Source: Globisporangium splendens
Taxonomy: Eukaryota; Oomycota; Peronosporomycetes; Pythiales; Pythiaceae
Assembly: GCA_006386115.1 (NCBI GenBank)
Contig: VFIW01000016.1
Span: forward strand, 310,001-374,000
Length of the DNA stretch: 64,000 nt
Direction of reading: 5' to 3'
Positions within the stretch are counted from its first letter, which is position 1; each line of letters starts with the position of its first letter. Below are positions 47,076 to 56,900 of the stretch, piece after piece. Position numbers and translations under genes: made by a program. The notes under the pieces were generated by a model that made no database searches, was not told the origin of the DNA, and was given only the letters and a program-made list of their open reading frames with translations.

Positions 47076-50000
47076 ATGAGCAAGATCCCGACCGTGCAAA
47101 AGCAGCTCAAGCATGCAAAGACGAGCTCGACGCGCGGCGCGAGCCTGCTCGGCAAAGGCGATGGCACTGGCAGCCCCGAGCGCGAGTTTGTCGCGAGCAA
47201 GGATGCAGCGATGACATCGAGTGCTGCAATGCCCCGCAGCCATTACGAGCACGACAAGCGGCTCGCACGCAAGAAAAGCATCGACGAGCAGCATGAATGC
47301 ACCAGCGATGACGATGCGTCGTTGGCTTTGGACATGCCGCTCGCAGAGCAAGTGGCAAAGTTCCACCCAGAGCTGCTCCCGCTGCTGCACCCGCACAGTT
47401 TGCCGGATCAGCACCACTCGTGGAAGCTCGATGACGTCGTGGACGCCGTGAAGCTCAGCTTCTTCCTGCAAGATCGCTTGCTGTGCCTACCGGAGCTGAA
47501 CCGAAACTCGCCGTGCTACAGTGCACGCAGCATCGTGCTGCTGTACACAAAGATCAAATACCTGGAGTCGTTTGCACCGGCACAAATCGCCGAGTACGCT
47601 GGCGTCGGACAGCAAGAGTACGACGAAGTGCGGCTGCTGCGTCAGCTCAAAAACGTGTCGTCGAACGCCGAGATGTTCTCGCGCTTGGCGACGCTGCTGC
47701 ACATCCCGTGCCACGGCGACATGTGGAACGAGATCACCAAGTTCGTCGCGTGTGCGCTGCCGTTCGCCGAGCAAACCGAGTCGCTGCTGATCCGCGGCTC
47801 GGACGAGCGATCCGTTCTGTGTCCGACTGCCAAGACTAACAAGTACAACGGGTCGACGATCCCACTAAGCACTGATATCGCACGCGCGAGTTGCACTTGC
47901 TCGAGTATTACACTCGAGGGATTCCAGCGCTGCGAGAAATTGCGCCAGGAGCTGCTACTCAACTCGCTCTCGATCAACCCGAACTCGCAGTCGGCGACCG
48001 AGTACTTTGACGCGAAAATGGCCGACGTCCGCCACCGCATCGCCAGCAGCTTGGACGTCGCGGACCTCGTGCAAGACGACACGATCCGCGTGCTTCTCAC
48101 ACCGTCTGGTACAGACGCCGAGCTGCTCGCGACGTCGGCGGCGCTCGCGCGCGTGTTTTCGGGTCTTGAGTCGCTTGGCAGTGGGACTGCACGCAAGAAG
48201 ATCACAAGCATCATCTCAGCGCAAGGCGAAATCGGACGCGGCTCGGCAAGTGCGTCCGGCGGCAAGCATTTCAGCGAGCTCACACCAAGCGGTGAGCCAG
48301 CGATTCCCGGCGAACCGCTGCGCCGGTACCCGACGGAACTTATCGATGTGCTCGAGCTCCACGGCCGCGACGACGACGGTAACATCAAGTGCATCGACGA
48401 GTACGTGTTCCAGACTGTGACGCGATTGCTGGAGGACCCCGAGGGCTCGAGTGTCGTGCTGCTGCACGTCGTTATGGGCTCCAAGACCGGGTTCAACTCG
48501 CCGACGATGGAAATCGTCGATTTACTGGCTGCAACCTACCCGAACCGACTGCTCGTGGTCGTGGACGCGTGCCAGATGCGCGTCAACTTGCGCGCGTTCC
48601 GCGAGTTCTCGGTGAAAGGGTACATCACGCTAGTCACGGGCTCCAAGTTCTTCGGTGGCGCTCCCTTCTGCGGCGCTGTGCTCATGCCGATCCGTTGCGT
48701 GTACGAGATGGAGACGACGGCCGTGGAGGAGCACGCCGAGCTGTGTCACCCGCTGGGACTCGAGGACTACTTCTCCAAGTACGAGTTCCCCGCCTGCATG
48801 AAGCACGTGCGCGCGCGCCTGGGCCGCGCCAACCAGTTCATGAACGTCGGGCTGCTGCTGCGCTGGGAGAGCGCGCTCGCGCACATGGAGCCGTACGCGG
48901 CGATCCCGCACGCGAGCGTCGACGCCATCTGCCGCACGTACGTCACGCACACCAAGCAGCAGCTCCAGAGTGGCAAGTGGCGTACCCTGGTCGAGCTATT
49001 AGAAGCCCCTGCCGTGACCAACACTCGTCCTGGATCCTCTCATGCGTGTCAAAATCCAAATCCTCAAGAGCTACGAATCACGCCGATGGAGTCGATCGTG
49101 TCGTTCAAAGTGTGGGACGCGCGCCGCCAGGAGCACCTCGACGCAACGCGGCTGCGCGAGCTGCACACGCTACTGTCCAAGGATCTCTCGGACGCGCTGC
49201 CGGACGATGCGATCGCCAAGACGCGGTGTCTGCTGGGGCAACCTGTGCAGCTGGGCAAGCTCCCTGGCGCCGTGCTGCGCATCGCCATGGGTGCCGACAT
49301 GGTCAACGTTGTGTACTACCGCAGTTTGCAAGAGGGAAAAGATCTGCGCGCGCTTGTGGACGACTTTGTGGTCCAGGACGAGCGGATACTGCAGAAGATC
49401 GAGCTGATCTTGAGACACTGGGAGCTGCTGCGCCAGCAGTACATTGAAGAGCGCGTCGTGCACCCATTGCTGGAGCTCCCGAAGCCACTCAGCGACTGGA
49501 ACTTTAGTGTCAAGAAGACGCAGATCGCACAGGTCGTGCGCAAGATGCGTCACGATGGATTGCTTGGTGCTGCAGCGATGCCGCCGCACCAGCACCACGA
49601 GGACGACGAGAGCAATAAACTCGCAGTCGTGTACGATCTCGATGCGATCGACATGGCGTTCCAGGCGCTGCTGACGTCATTCCCGTCGCATTTCGAGCAC
49701 CGATTCGCGATGAAATCCTGCCCACTATCGTTCTTCATCAAGCGCGCGATCGAGAACAAGGTCGGCATCGAGTGCGCGTCGATCATTGAGGTGCAGCACG
49801 CACTGCGACTCGGATGCCCTCCAGAGAACATTGTGTTTGACAGTCCGTGCAAGACGCGTCGCGACATTGCGTTCGCGATCAGCGCTGGTGTCGAACTTAA
49901 TGCCGACAACTTTGATGAGCTTCAGATCATCCGCCAGCACGCCGAGGAGCTCTTCCAGTCGAACTTCCCCGAGTGCACGCCGCGGTTCGCGGGACACTTG

Positions 50001-50981
50001 CCACGGATTGGGCTGCGCGTGAACCCGCTCTTGGGCGCTGGTAGCAACGAATACCTCAGCGTTTCGACTGTACACTCCAAGTTCGGCACGCCGCTCACGC
50101 CAGCGAACCGTGCCAAGATCATTGAGTTCTTCAAGGAGAACCCGTGGATGACCGGGTTGCATTGCCATGTTGGCTCGCAGGGATGCACGCTCGAGATGCT
50201 CGCGCATGGCGCCAAGCTGATCTGCGACTTGGCGAACGAGATCGACGCCGCCGTGGGCGTGAGCCGCGTCAAGGTGCTCAACATTGGTGGCGGATTGCCC
50301 TCGAACTACGACACTGACGACGTGTCGCCTTCGTTTGCCGAGTACGTCGATGTGCTGCGCACGTGCGTCCCGCAGCTGTTCGAGCGCAATGGACGTACGA
50401 TCCTCACCGAGTTTGGCCGCAGCGTGAGCGCCAAGACCGGCTGGACGATCAGCGAAGTCGAGTACGTCAAGGAGCACGAAGTTGCCGCATGCAGCAATGG
50501 CGACGATGCATCGCAGCAACTCACGCAGACGGCGATCATCCACGCTGGCTCGGATCTGTTCTTGCGCACGTGCTACGTGCCTGCGCTCTTCCCACATCGA
50601 CTCTCCGTGTACAAGTACGTTCTGTCCATTTTGTGCTATTGCTATTCTCTTTGCGACTCTCACTCACTTGTTTTTCTTTACAATAACTACAGCAACAATG
50701 GAATCGCGTCGACGGCGCCGCTCGCGCTTCAGAACATCGCGGGACCGCTGTGCTTTGGTGGCGACCTCATCGGCCGCCGCGTCGAGTTGCCGCGCATCGC
50801 CCGTGGCGATTTTGTCGTGATCCACGACTCGGGCTCAAACACGATCTCGATGTTCAGCCGCCACTGCAGCCGCCCGGCGCCCGCCGTGTATGGCTACCGC
50901 AGCAACGGAGACGATACGATCGCGATCGAGCTGCTCAAGCGCGCCGAGACGCCTGAGGACGTGATGCGCTTCTGGGGATGA
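47076..50981 (+). CDS. fusion of a fold-type I PLP enzyme with a fold-type III PLP decarboxylase-like domain
   Basis: Two exons, 47076-50614 and 50693-50981, give 1275 residues. The N-terminal half resembles an aminotransferase class V/decarboxylase-like fold-type I domain: TPSGTDAELLATSA (~347), VVDACQMR (~490, the expected cofactor-contacting aspartate) and TGSKFFGG (~520, candidate PLP lysine). The C-terminal half (~840-1275) resembles diaminopimelate/ornithine decarboxylases: FAMKSCP (~880, candidate lysine), HCHVGSQ (~1028), a phosphate-binding NIGGGLP (~1070), LTEFGR, and GPLCFGGDLIGR (~1198) matching the family's CxxxD site. Both halves keep their key residues, so two activities, perhaps sequential steps on one amino acid, are inferred. 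Substrates cannot be told. I chose the ATG at 47076; an in-frame ATG at 46971 would add 35 mostly hydrophobic residues. The 78-base intron has no stop and keeps frame if retained. Confidence 0.88.
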   Translation: MSKIPTVQKQLKHAKTSSTRGASLLGKGDGTGSPEREFVASKDAAMTSSAAMPRSHYEHDKRLARKKSIDEQHECTSDDDASLALDMPLAEQVAKFHPELLPLLHPHSLPDQHHSWKLDDVVDAVKLSFFLQDRLLCLPELNRNSPCYSARSIVLLYTKIKYLESFAPAQIAEYAGVGQQEYDEVRLLRQLKNVSSNAEMFSRLATLLHIPCHGDMWNEITKFVACALPFAEQTESLLIRGSDERSVLCPTAKTNKYNGSTIPLSTDIARASCTCSSITLEGFQRCEKLRQELLLNSLSINPNSQSATEYFDAKMADVRHRIASSLDVADLVQDDTIRVLLTPSGTDAELLATSAALARVFSGLESLGSGTARKKITSIISAQGEIGRGSASASGGKHFSELTPSGEPAIPGEPLRRYPTELIDVLELHGRDDDGNIKCIDEYVFQTVTRLLEDPEGSSVVLLHVVMGSKTGFNSPTMEIVDLLAATYPNRLLVVVDACQMRVNLRAFREFSVKGYITLVTGSKFFGGAPFCGAVLMPIRCVYEMETTAVEEHAELCHPLGLEDYFSKYEFPACMKHVRARLGRANQFMNVGLLLRWESALAHMEPYAAIPHASVDAICRTYVTHTKQQLQSGKWRTLVELLEAPAVTNTRPGSSHACQNPNPQELRITPMESIVSFKVWDARRQEHLDATRLRELHTLLSKDLSDALPDDAIAKTRCLLGQPVQLGKLPGAVLRIAMGADMVNVVYYRSLQEGKDLRALVDDFVVQDERILQKIELILRHWELLRQQYIEERVVHPLLELPKPLSDWNFSVKKTQIAQVVRKMRHDGLLGAAAMPPHQHHEDDESNKLAVVYDLDAIDMAFQALLTSFPSHFEHRFAMKSCPLSFFIKRAIENKVGIECASIIEVQHALRLGCPPENIVFDSPCKTRRDIAFAISAGVELNADNFDELQIIRQHAEELFQSNFPECTPRFAGHLPRIGLRVNPLLGAGSNEYLSVSTVHSKFGTPLTPANRAKIIEFFKENPWMTGLHCHVGSQGCTLEMLAHGAKLICDLANEIDAAVGVSRVKVLNIGGGLPSNYDTDDVSPSFAEYVDVLRTCVPQLFERNGRTILTEFGRSVSAKTGWTISEVEYVKEHEVAACSNGDDASQQLTQTAIIHAGSDLFLRTCYVPALFPHRLSVYKYVLSILCYCYSLCDSHSLVFLYNNYSNNGIASTAPLALQNIAGPLCFGGDLIGRRVELPRIARGDFVVIHDSGSNTISMFSRHCSRPAPAVYGYRSNGDDTIAIELLKRAETPEDVMRFWG
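50615..50692 (+). other. 78-base intron, frame-neutral
   Basis: It begins GTACGT and ends CTACAG after a pyrimidine-rich tract. It splits SVY from NNNGIASTAP in the C-terminal PLP domain. It is a multiple of three and free of stops; its translation is a hydrophobic, cysteine-rich insert that does not fit the fold, so splicing is favoured. Confidence 0.75.
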
Positions 50982-51138
50982 CAGGGCAAAGTAGCACATT
51001 GGCTGAGTGTGTAGTGTGCGTTGATATATATCTACTTTAATATCTTCTAATCTGCCAAACAATGAAAGCATTAGCAACTACTGGAAGCGTTGGCGATTGT
51101 GCACATTGCAAGGTCCAGATTGTTTTTGCAGACGCTCA

Positions 51139-53694
51139 CTAAAGAAGCTGCTCGATATCGACGGGTTGGAAGATGCCTTTGCCTTTTTCCGCGAACACGA
51201 CGCCCTGTTCGATCAGAATGTGATGCTTCCCAAACACGTACACTTGCTGGCCATCGTGGAAACCCTTCGGCATGAACATGACGTTGTGCGAGATCGCGAG
51301 ATTCTCAATCACATCCTTCAAGCCAACGGCATGTGACGACGACGATTTCTTCTTGTTCTTCTGGAGGTGATCGAACGCTGACGATGGCGATGTGGAGCTG
51401 TTGCCTTCGCCATCCTCAGCTGCTGTCGGATCTTCATTTCTTGCCTTTACCAACGCTTCTTGATAATTGGATGGCGCACCTTTATTCAGCGCAGGGATAG
51501 ATTTGCTGCTCGATTCGCCATCAAGCACACCAAAGTTGTCCGCTGCAGCCTCTAACAGCACGAGCGCACCGTGGAAGTGAATGATAATTTGGCGATGGTT
51601 GGCCAGTTGCTGTTTCTGGAAAAAGCTTTTCCAGCCGCGATACCACTTCTCGAGTTCCATCAAGTTAGGCGACTCAGTCACCCATCTCCGCAAGACTTTA
51701 AGCCACTTGGGGAAGAACTCGCCTTCAAACAGTGCGACGAACTGACGTTCTGGCAGGTGGTCTTTCCACGCGAGTACCCACATAAGTGCCTCTAGTGACT
51801 GGTTCTGTGGGTTAATCTCGAAATCACGATGCAGACAGCGGATCAGTTTCCGAACCACATGGCGGTGCGTGAACTTTGCGTACTCGGACTCACCCCACAC
51901 TCTTTTCCAAGGAGAGAGTACTGCCAAGACTGACAAATCGGACGGATGCCACACATTCAGTGCGCTCGCGAGCGTTAATCGGATGTCCGGGTACAGCAAC
52001 TCCATGGCGTCATCACCAAGGATCGGTCTCCAAGGCAAAAGCCAATCGTGGATCAGGACCGTGTCTGTCTGCGGATTCCAGCGCTGACACTCCTTCTTAA
52101 GCCGCGGCAGCACCAATTGGCGAAGAAACGCGCTCTCAAATGCCGGTGAAAGGTGCGGTCGAAAGATGGCAAGGAAGTCCAAACAGTCTTCGGGTGATTC
52201 TTTCACGTTCCACTGGTACGTCACGAATTGACTCACAGCGGGCCACAGCGTTTCCTCCAAGATGAAATTGTATATGTCATCACCTGTCGAGTTCACTTTT
52301 TCACGAATAAAATGATGAAACACGCCGCCGCCATTGCCAGCAGCCTTGTTGTCTTGCAGCGCTGGTGCTGCCAGCAGAAACACTTGGATGAGTCGATATT
52401 GCTGGACGCTGGTGCTTCTCGCATCGACATCGGAAAGCGACAACGAAGTCAGTAACGCCTTCAGCGGAGGGATGCACAGTGATGGCACAAGCTGATGAAG
52501 CTTATAAGCCTCAAACTCTTGTGGAAACGAAGCGCGAATGTCACTGAGCAACGTCATGATGCTTTCCACGTTCTGAGCCTCACGTGCGGCTTCGGCGACG
52601 TGCTCCAGTTGCTTCATCTGCTGCATCATCTCCTCAATGTGCCGCAGTCGCACCGCCTCCATCTCCACTTGTGCAGAGATGAGCTTCGCTTCTTTTTTCA
52701 GACTCGCGACGTTTTCTGTGTTTGTGTCGATCTTAGACGTCAAGTCGTAGATTTGTCCCTGGGACAAATTTACCACCATGCGCACGTTGTATATCAGCTC
52801 CTCGCCGAGCTTTGGCTTCGCAGCCTCCAATTTCTGAGCATCGACCTCGTACGCGTCCGATACGTTTGAGAGCACGCGGACATCGGGGCCGCGCATGTCG
52901 AGAATCACGTCGCTACGCGCTTTTTTCTTTGCTGCCTGCGCGTCACGGCTCACGTCAGCCGCGCGCTTGTATTTTTTTGTACCCACGGGGGTCTTCCGCT
53001 TGCGCCACAGCGTGTCGTCTTCCACGAGACCCTCTGCTTCTTCGCGCTTGCGCGTGGCTTCCTCTTCTACCGTCTCCCCCTTGAGCTCTCTCGCTATCTT
53101 GCGATTGTGTTTCAGCGCACTCGCTTCTGTAAAGTTGCCGTAGCCGATACCCATGAGCGCTGGTCGCTGCACGACCTCGATCGTCGACGACACTCCGCTT
53201 TCGTCTTTGCCCAACCGGCCTTTGAACCCCATCTTCGCGAGCATCTTGAACCCAAAGCCTTTCGTGTGCTTCTCCCATTTCCCGAGACTCGCTAATTGCG
53301 CCTTGCTCATCGCAGGCACGTCTTTTTTCTTCTTCGACTCGTCGCTCGCCTCGCTTTGCCGCGTGAACCCTTGGAAACCAAGACCGCCTCCAACTCCTCG
53401 ACTACCGGCGCCAAGACCAAGCCCACCTCGCACTGCGTTCGTACCGTCTTCCGCATCGTCATCTGCTCCTCGCTCCTGCTCTTCTGATCGCGTGTCATCA
53501 AGCGCTCCGCTCAATGGCTCACCGCGCGCAAGGAAATCTCGCCGCGACGCGCCGCCGAAGCCAATGCCTCCGACCCCTCGCGGTTGGTCCTCCTGCGCGT
53601 CGTCCTCTGCTGCTTCGGCCTCCTTGGCTTCCTGTCGCGTCTCCTGGCGGAAGATCCGCGCAAAGTCGGCGTTCGTCAAGCCCTTTGCCGCCAT
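51139..53694 (-). CDS. TFIP11: TFIP11/Ntr1-like G-patch splicing factor
   Basis: A single exon of 851 residues from the ATG at 53694 (MAAKGLTNADFARIF). The frame is open further to 53796, with another ATG at 53730. Early residues carry a GIGFGG block and a Gly-rich region resembling the STIP N-terminus. The G-patch is at ~145-190 (GFGFKMLAKMGFKGRLGKD then GIGYGNF). A central coiled coil (MEAVRLRHIEEMMQQMKQLE) leads into the GCFC-type helical domain, with tryptophan-rich repeats (WKDHLPERQFVALFEGEFFP). TFIP11/Ntr1 binds and activates the DEAH helicase Prp43/DHX15 through its G-patch and drives disassembly of the intron-lariat spliceosome. It is head to head with the DNA-PKcs gene, about 280 bases apart. 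Confidence 0.92.
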   Translation of the reverse strand: MAAKGLTNADFARIFRQETRQEAKEAEAAEDDAQEDQPRGVGGIGFGGASRRDFLARGEPLSGALDDTRSEEQERGADDDAEDGTNAVRGGLGLGAGSRGVGGGLGFQGFTRQSEASDESKKKKDVPAMSKAQLASLGKWEKHTKGFGFKMLAKMGFKGRLGKDESGVSSTIEVVQRPALMGIGYGNFTEASALKHNRKIARELKGETVEEEATRKREEAEGLVEDDTLWRKRKTPVGTKKYKRAADVSRDAQAAKKKARSDVILDMRGPDVRVLSNVSDAYEVDAQKLEAAKPKLGEELIYNVRMVVNLSQGQIYDLTSKIDTNTENVASLKKEAKLISAQVEMEAVRLRHIEEMMQQMKQLEHVAEAAREAQNVESIMTLLSDIRASFPQEFEAYKLHQLVPSLCIPPLKALLTSLSLSDVDARSTSVQQYRLIQVFLLAAPALQDNKAAGNGGGVFHHFIREKVNSTGDDIYNFILEETLWPAVSQFVTYQWNVKESPEDCLDFLAIFRPHLSPAFESAFLRQLVLPRLKKECQRWNPQTDTVLIHDWLLPWRPILGDDAMELLYPDIRLTLASALNVWHPSDLSVLAVLSPWKRVWGESEYAKFTHRHVVRKLIRCLHRDFEINPQNQSLEALMWVLAWKDHLPERQFVALFEGEFFPKWLKVLRRWVTESPNLMELEKWYRGWKSFFQKQQLANHRQIIIHFHGALVLLEAAADNFGVLDGESSSKSIPALNKGAPSNYQEALVKARNEDPTAAEDGEGNSSTSPSSAFDHLQKNKKKSSSSHAVGLKDVIENLAISHNVMFMPKGFHDGQQVYVFGKHHILIEQGVVFAEKGKGIFQPVDIEQLL

Positions 53695-53839
53695 CTCCTT
53701 GCTTCCAGTTCTGTGTTTGGCTCTTTGCATGAAGGCCAATTTGCACTCGTACTTAACAGATGTTCTCTCTCTCAGTACTGCATCTACCCAGATCATCCTT
53801 CATAGCCGATAAAGTACGTCATTTTGTAGGTTCCTCGCA

Positions 53840-53907
53840 TCGAACTTAGTAATGATGAGTTTCGTGGTGCACCATCAACTCACATCGCACTTATCATTTT
53901 AAGTTCG
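53840..53907. repeat. nested imperfect palindrome
   Basis: The centre is GGTGCACC (53865-53872). Inner arms TGAGTT and AACTCA flank it, and outer arms CGAACTTAGTAATGAT (from 53841) and ATCATTTTAAGTTCG (to 53907) pair with a few mismatches and one gap. It could fold as a hairpin or bind dimeric factors. Confidence 0.65.
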
Positions 53908-53943
53908 CGCGTACTTAGTGGATGACAGTTGAAGCCCACACAA

Positions 53944-53960
53944 ACTCATTTCCAAAAAGT
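53944..53960 (+). promoter_or_regulatory. probable oomycete initiator of the DNA-PKcs gene
   Basis: ACTCATTTCCAAAAAGT matches the CTCATTYYNCA part of the oomycete initiator and sits ~30 bases before the ATG at 53976. It lies downstream of the in-frame ATG at 53922 and so supports 53976. Confidence 0.5.
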
Positions 53961-53975
53961 CAAAAAGTTAGCGCC

Positions 53976-56900
53976 ATGACGGAGCGCATGCGGGAGCGGC
54001 TGAAGGACCTCGCGGCGTTCCTGGAGGCGCAGCACGCAGTCGAGAGCATCGATGAGACGCTGGAGCACCTGCAGAGCGCCGTCACGGGCGCCATGGTGCA
54101 GTCGCGCGCGGCCGCGCAGCAGTGCACGATCCTGCTCTTCCAGAGCACGGACCCGCCGAGTCTGCTCGCGTTCTTGGACACGAGCGGCGCCATGACGGAC
54201 GACGACATGCGCAAGCGCGAGATCGCGCACGCGCGCACGAAAGTGCTTGAGATGCTCGCGATGTTTTTCCAGCTGTATGGTTCCCATCTGACGGTGCTTA
54301 AGAAACAGGCTATTGCGCTCGCGACGCGGTGCCAATTGATCGCGCGGGTCGATCCATCGAACAAAGTGCGCGCGGAAGCATTCTCGGTGCGTTTTATGTG
54401 AATTGCCTTGGCGAAGTGTGCATTTTACAATCGCTTGCTTGTGGTAATTCGCTTTCCTCGTCTCTTTACGGTAGGTGATCATCAATGTTTTGAAATATGG
54501 ACGAGATCTCGTTTCGAACGAAGATATTCAGCCAGCGACGTATATCGACAAGCTATTTCACGACCTCAAGTTTGCAAAATCTGCGCAGACAACAAAAGTA
54601 ATCACGACTATAGGACTTGCACGTGAGTGAGTGAATTCGTATATTTGCGTTAAACTGATTGATGCGCATATCTGTTTTGTAGGGACTGACTGTGGAAGTC
54701 ATTGGGCACTTGGCGAGCAGGTTCCCGAGTGATGTGGAGCCAGCATACCCGCAGCTTGTTGAATGGATGGAGGACTCGCTGGACAAGCAGTTTCGAACGA
54801 ATGCGCCAGAGATGCTCTTTGTGAAAGGGCTGTTCTTCGCTCTTGGTCGCCTGCTGGTGTTCGAGACGGATCGATATCAAAAACTCGTCGAGAAGCGTCA
54901 GAAAATTTACTCGTACGACTAGAGACGTGGCAGTAGCTGCGGGGGTTGGCTGAAAAGAGGAGTTTCTGTGAGCTAATCTTTGCTTGCTTCTGTATGTCGT
55001 GCCCCACAGGTATCTGCACACAGTTTTTGCAACCACCGTTGATGGACAACTTTCTCGCTACCAAGTGACGAAAGCAGCGCTTCTGTTTCTGTCCGAAACT
55101 AGTGAGAATTTCACTGAAGAAATCGGGCAAAATGTCTACGCATGGTTTTCATACATGAGCTTTTGCTGTACAAATGAGAACAAGACCGTACGTCCCTATG
55201 CTTTGAATGTATTTTGCCAGTTGGAGGCACGGGAGAGACATTCACTCTTTTGTCTTTGTTGTGTTGAATCTCCAGATAAAAGATCATGCGTTTGCGTGCT
55301 CGAACGCTGCCTTGAACGTCGCTTTCCACTACATGGCTGAAAAAAAGAGTGATGCTGAGAAAAAAAGCTTTAATCGAATTATCAAAGAGATACTGCCTGT
55401 GCTGAATAATCCAGATGCTGAAAGCGATAAACTCGGATTCGCTCTTCAGTGCTTGGGGAAGCTAGCGCCAAGTATTCAAATATTTCTGGGACACTCCGGA
55501 TTCGCGAAAATTGAAGAAAAATTGAAAAAGTACGGGGAAAGCCTGCTTGCATGGAATGAAAAGTCGACAGCAAGCAAATGGTCAATTGTCTCCCAGCTCA
55601 TCGAATGTATTGGAAGATTTGTTCGACAGGTACGTGCACTTTAAAATGCGTAGCTCCTGCGAAAATACTGTGGGTTGTCTGAAGTGCAATCTAACATCAT
55701 TTATCCATTTGCAGAATGATGGCAAACCGCTTGATGACGGCTATGTGAATTTCCTCGGTGACTTGCTATGCCACATTATCAATGCTTATCCTCGATGTGC
55801 TTGGAAAAACAAGCATTATGTCTACAAGTCAGTGCTGATCCTGTGTGAAGCTGTGTCCAAGCGGACAATTGTCCAGCTTCTTGTCGACCGATTTGTATTC
55901 CACATGTTGCTGTTGACAATCTCGAATATCACTGATTCTCAAGCTGCAGTAAGTTTCTGACTCGAATGAGATTGAATTTCGATCATGGTCTAACTGCTCG
56001 TCAACTACTTCTGGCATAGGTCACATTGTACCATCCAGAAACAGGCAGCGTGGAATCGAAGCTACTTTATGAATATGAGAGTTTGTGGGTTGGATTGCTT
56101 TGTGTCCCTGCCAGTGCAGCGACACGAAAAAACTCAATTCAATCAGAAGCGCAGCAAATATCGAAAAACTCGCTGAAACTGAAGATTCTCGATTCGCTGG
56201 TGAAGAGTATCCTTCGGGTCTTTTCCCAGTTGAATCTCTCTTATCGATATGACCTAGAAACCTCAAGCACTGTGAAAGATTTCGGCGGGTATAAAGTAAG
56301 TGCGCGCCGATTGGTATGTATTGCAACTCAACGTTTATATTCTAACGTGCATATTACTGTCTTTCTAGCCCAACGTTCCCCGTGACCACACCATCATGCT
56401 CAACGCAACAGAGTTCCTTGAACGAATCGTGCCCAGACTGACTGGTGAATCAATCTCTCCATGGGTAAGTTGCTGTTTCTTCGTGGTACTAAGTCATTTG
56501 CTTTTCTTTCCGTGATGTCTTGTGCTAACTGCTTTTACTGATGCGGGTAGATTCCCTCGCTACTCCAGTACACGATACAACAGTCTGAGAAGTTACCTGT
56601 AGTTTCAAGTTTTTACCATATCGGGAAAGTGATTGGCCGACTTGCGGAAGAAGTCGGGTTCTTTGCTGAATCATCAAGTAAAGACGCCAAGAGCAGTGCC
56701 GTATACAGACTCAAAGAAGAATATTCTCTTTTTGTCGGGAAAGTGTGCGCGCAGCTACGCTTCTACAAAGACGAGTTGCTTGTGGCCTCCGCCGACTTCG
56801 TTCTCTCAACACCGCGCTCCTTGATCAGCGTTCAAGAAATGATCCCAGCAGTGAGTGCGACATTGACCATCGGGAAGTCGTACCTATCAGCAGCCGATAT

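Larger units (their letters stand above)
53695..53975. promoter_or_regulatory. short divergent promoter of TFIP11 and DNA-PKcs
   Basis: 281 bases serve both genes. It contains a nested palindrome at 53840-53907 and, on the plus strand, an initiator-like element at 53944. No open frame is supported. Confidence 0.55.
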
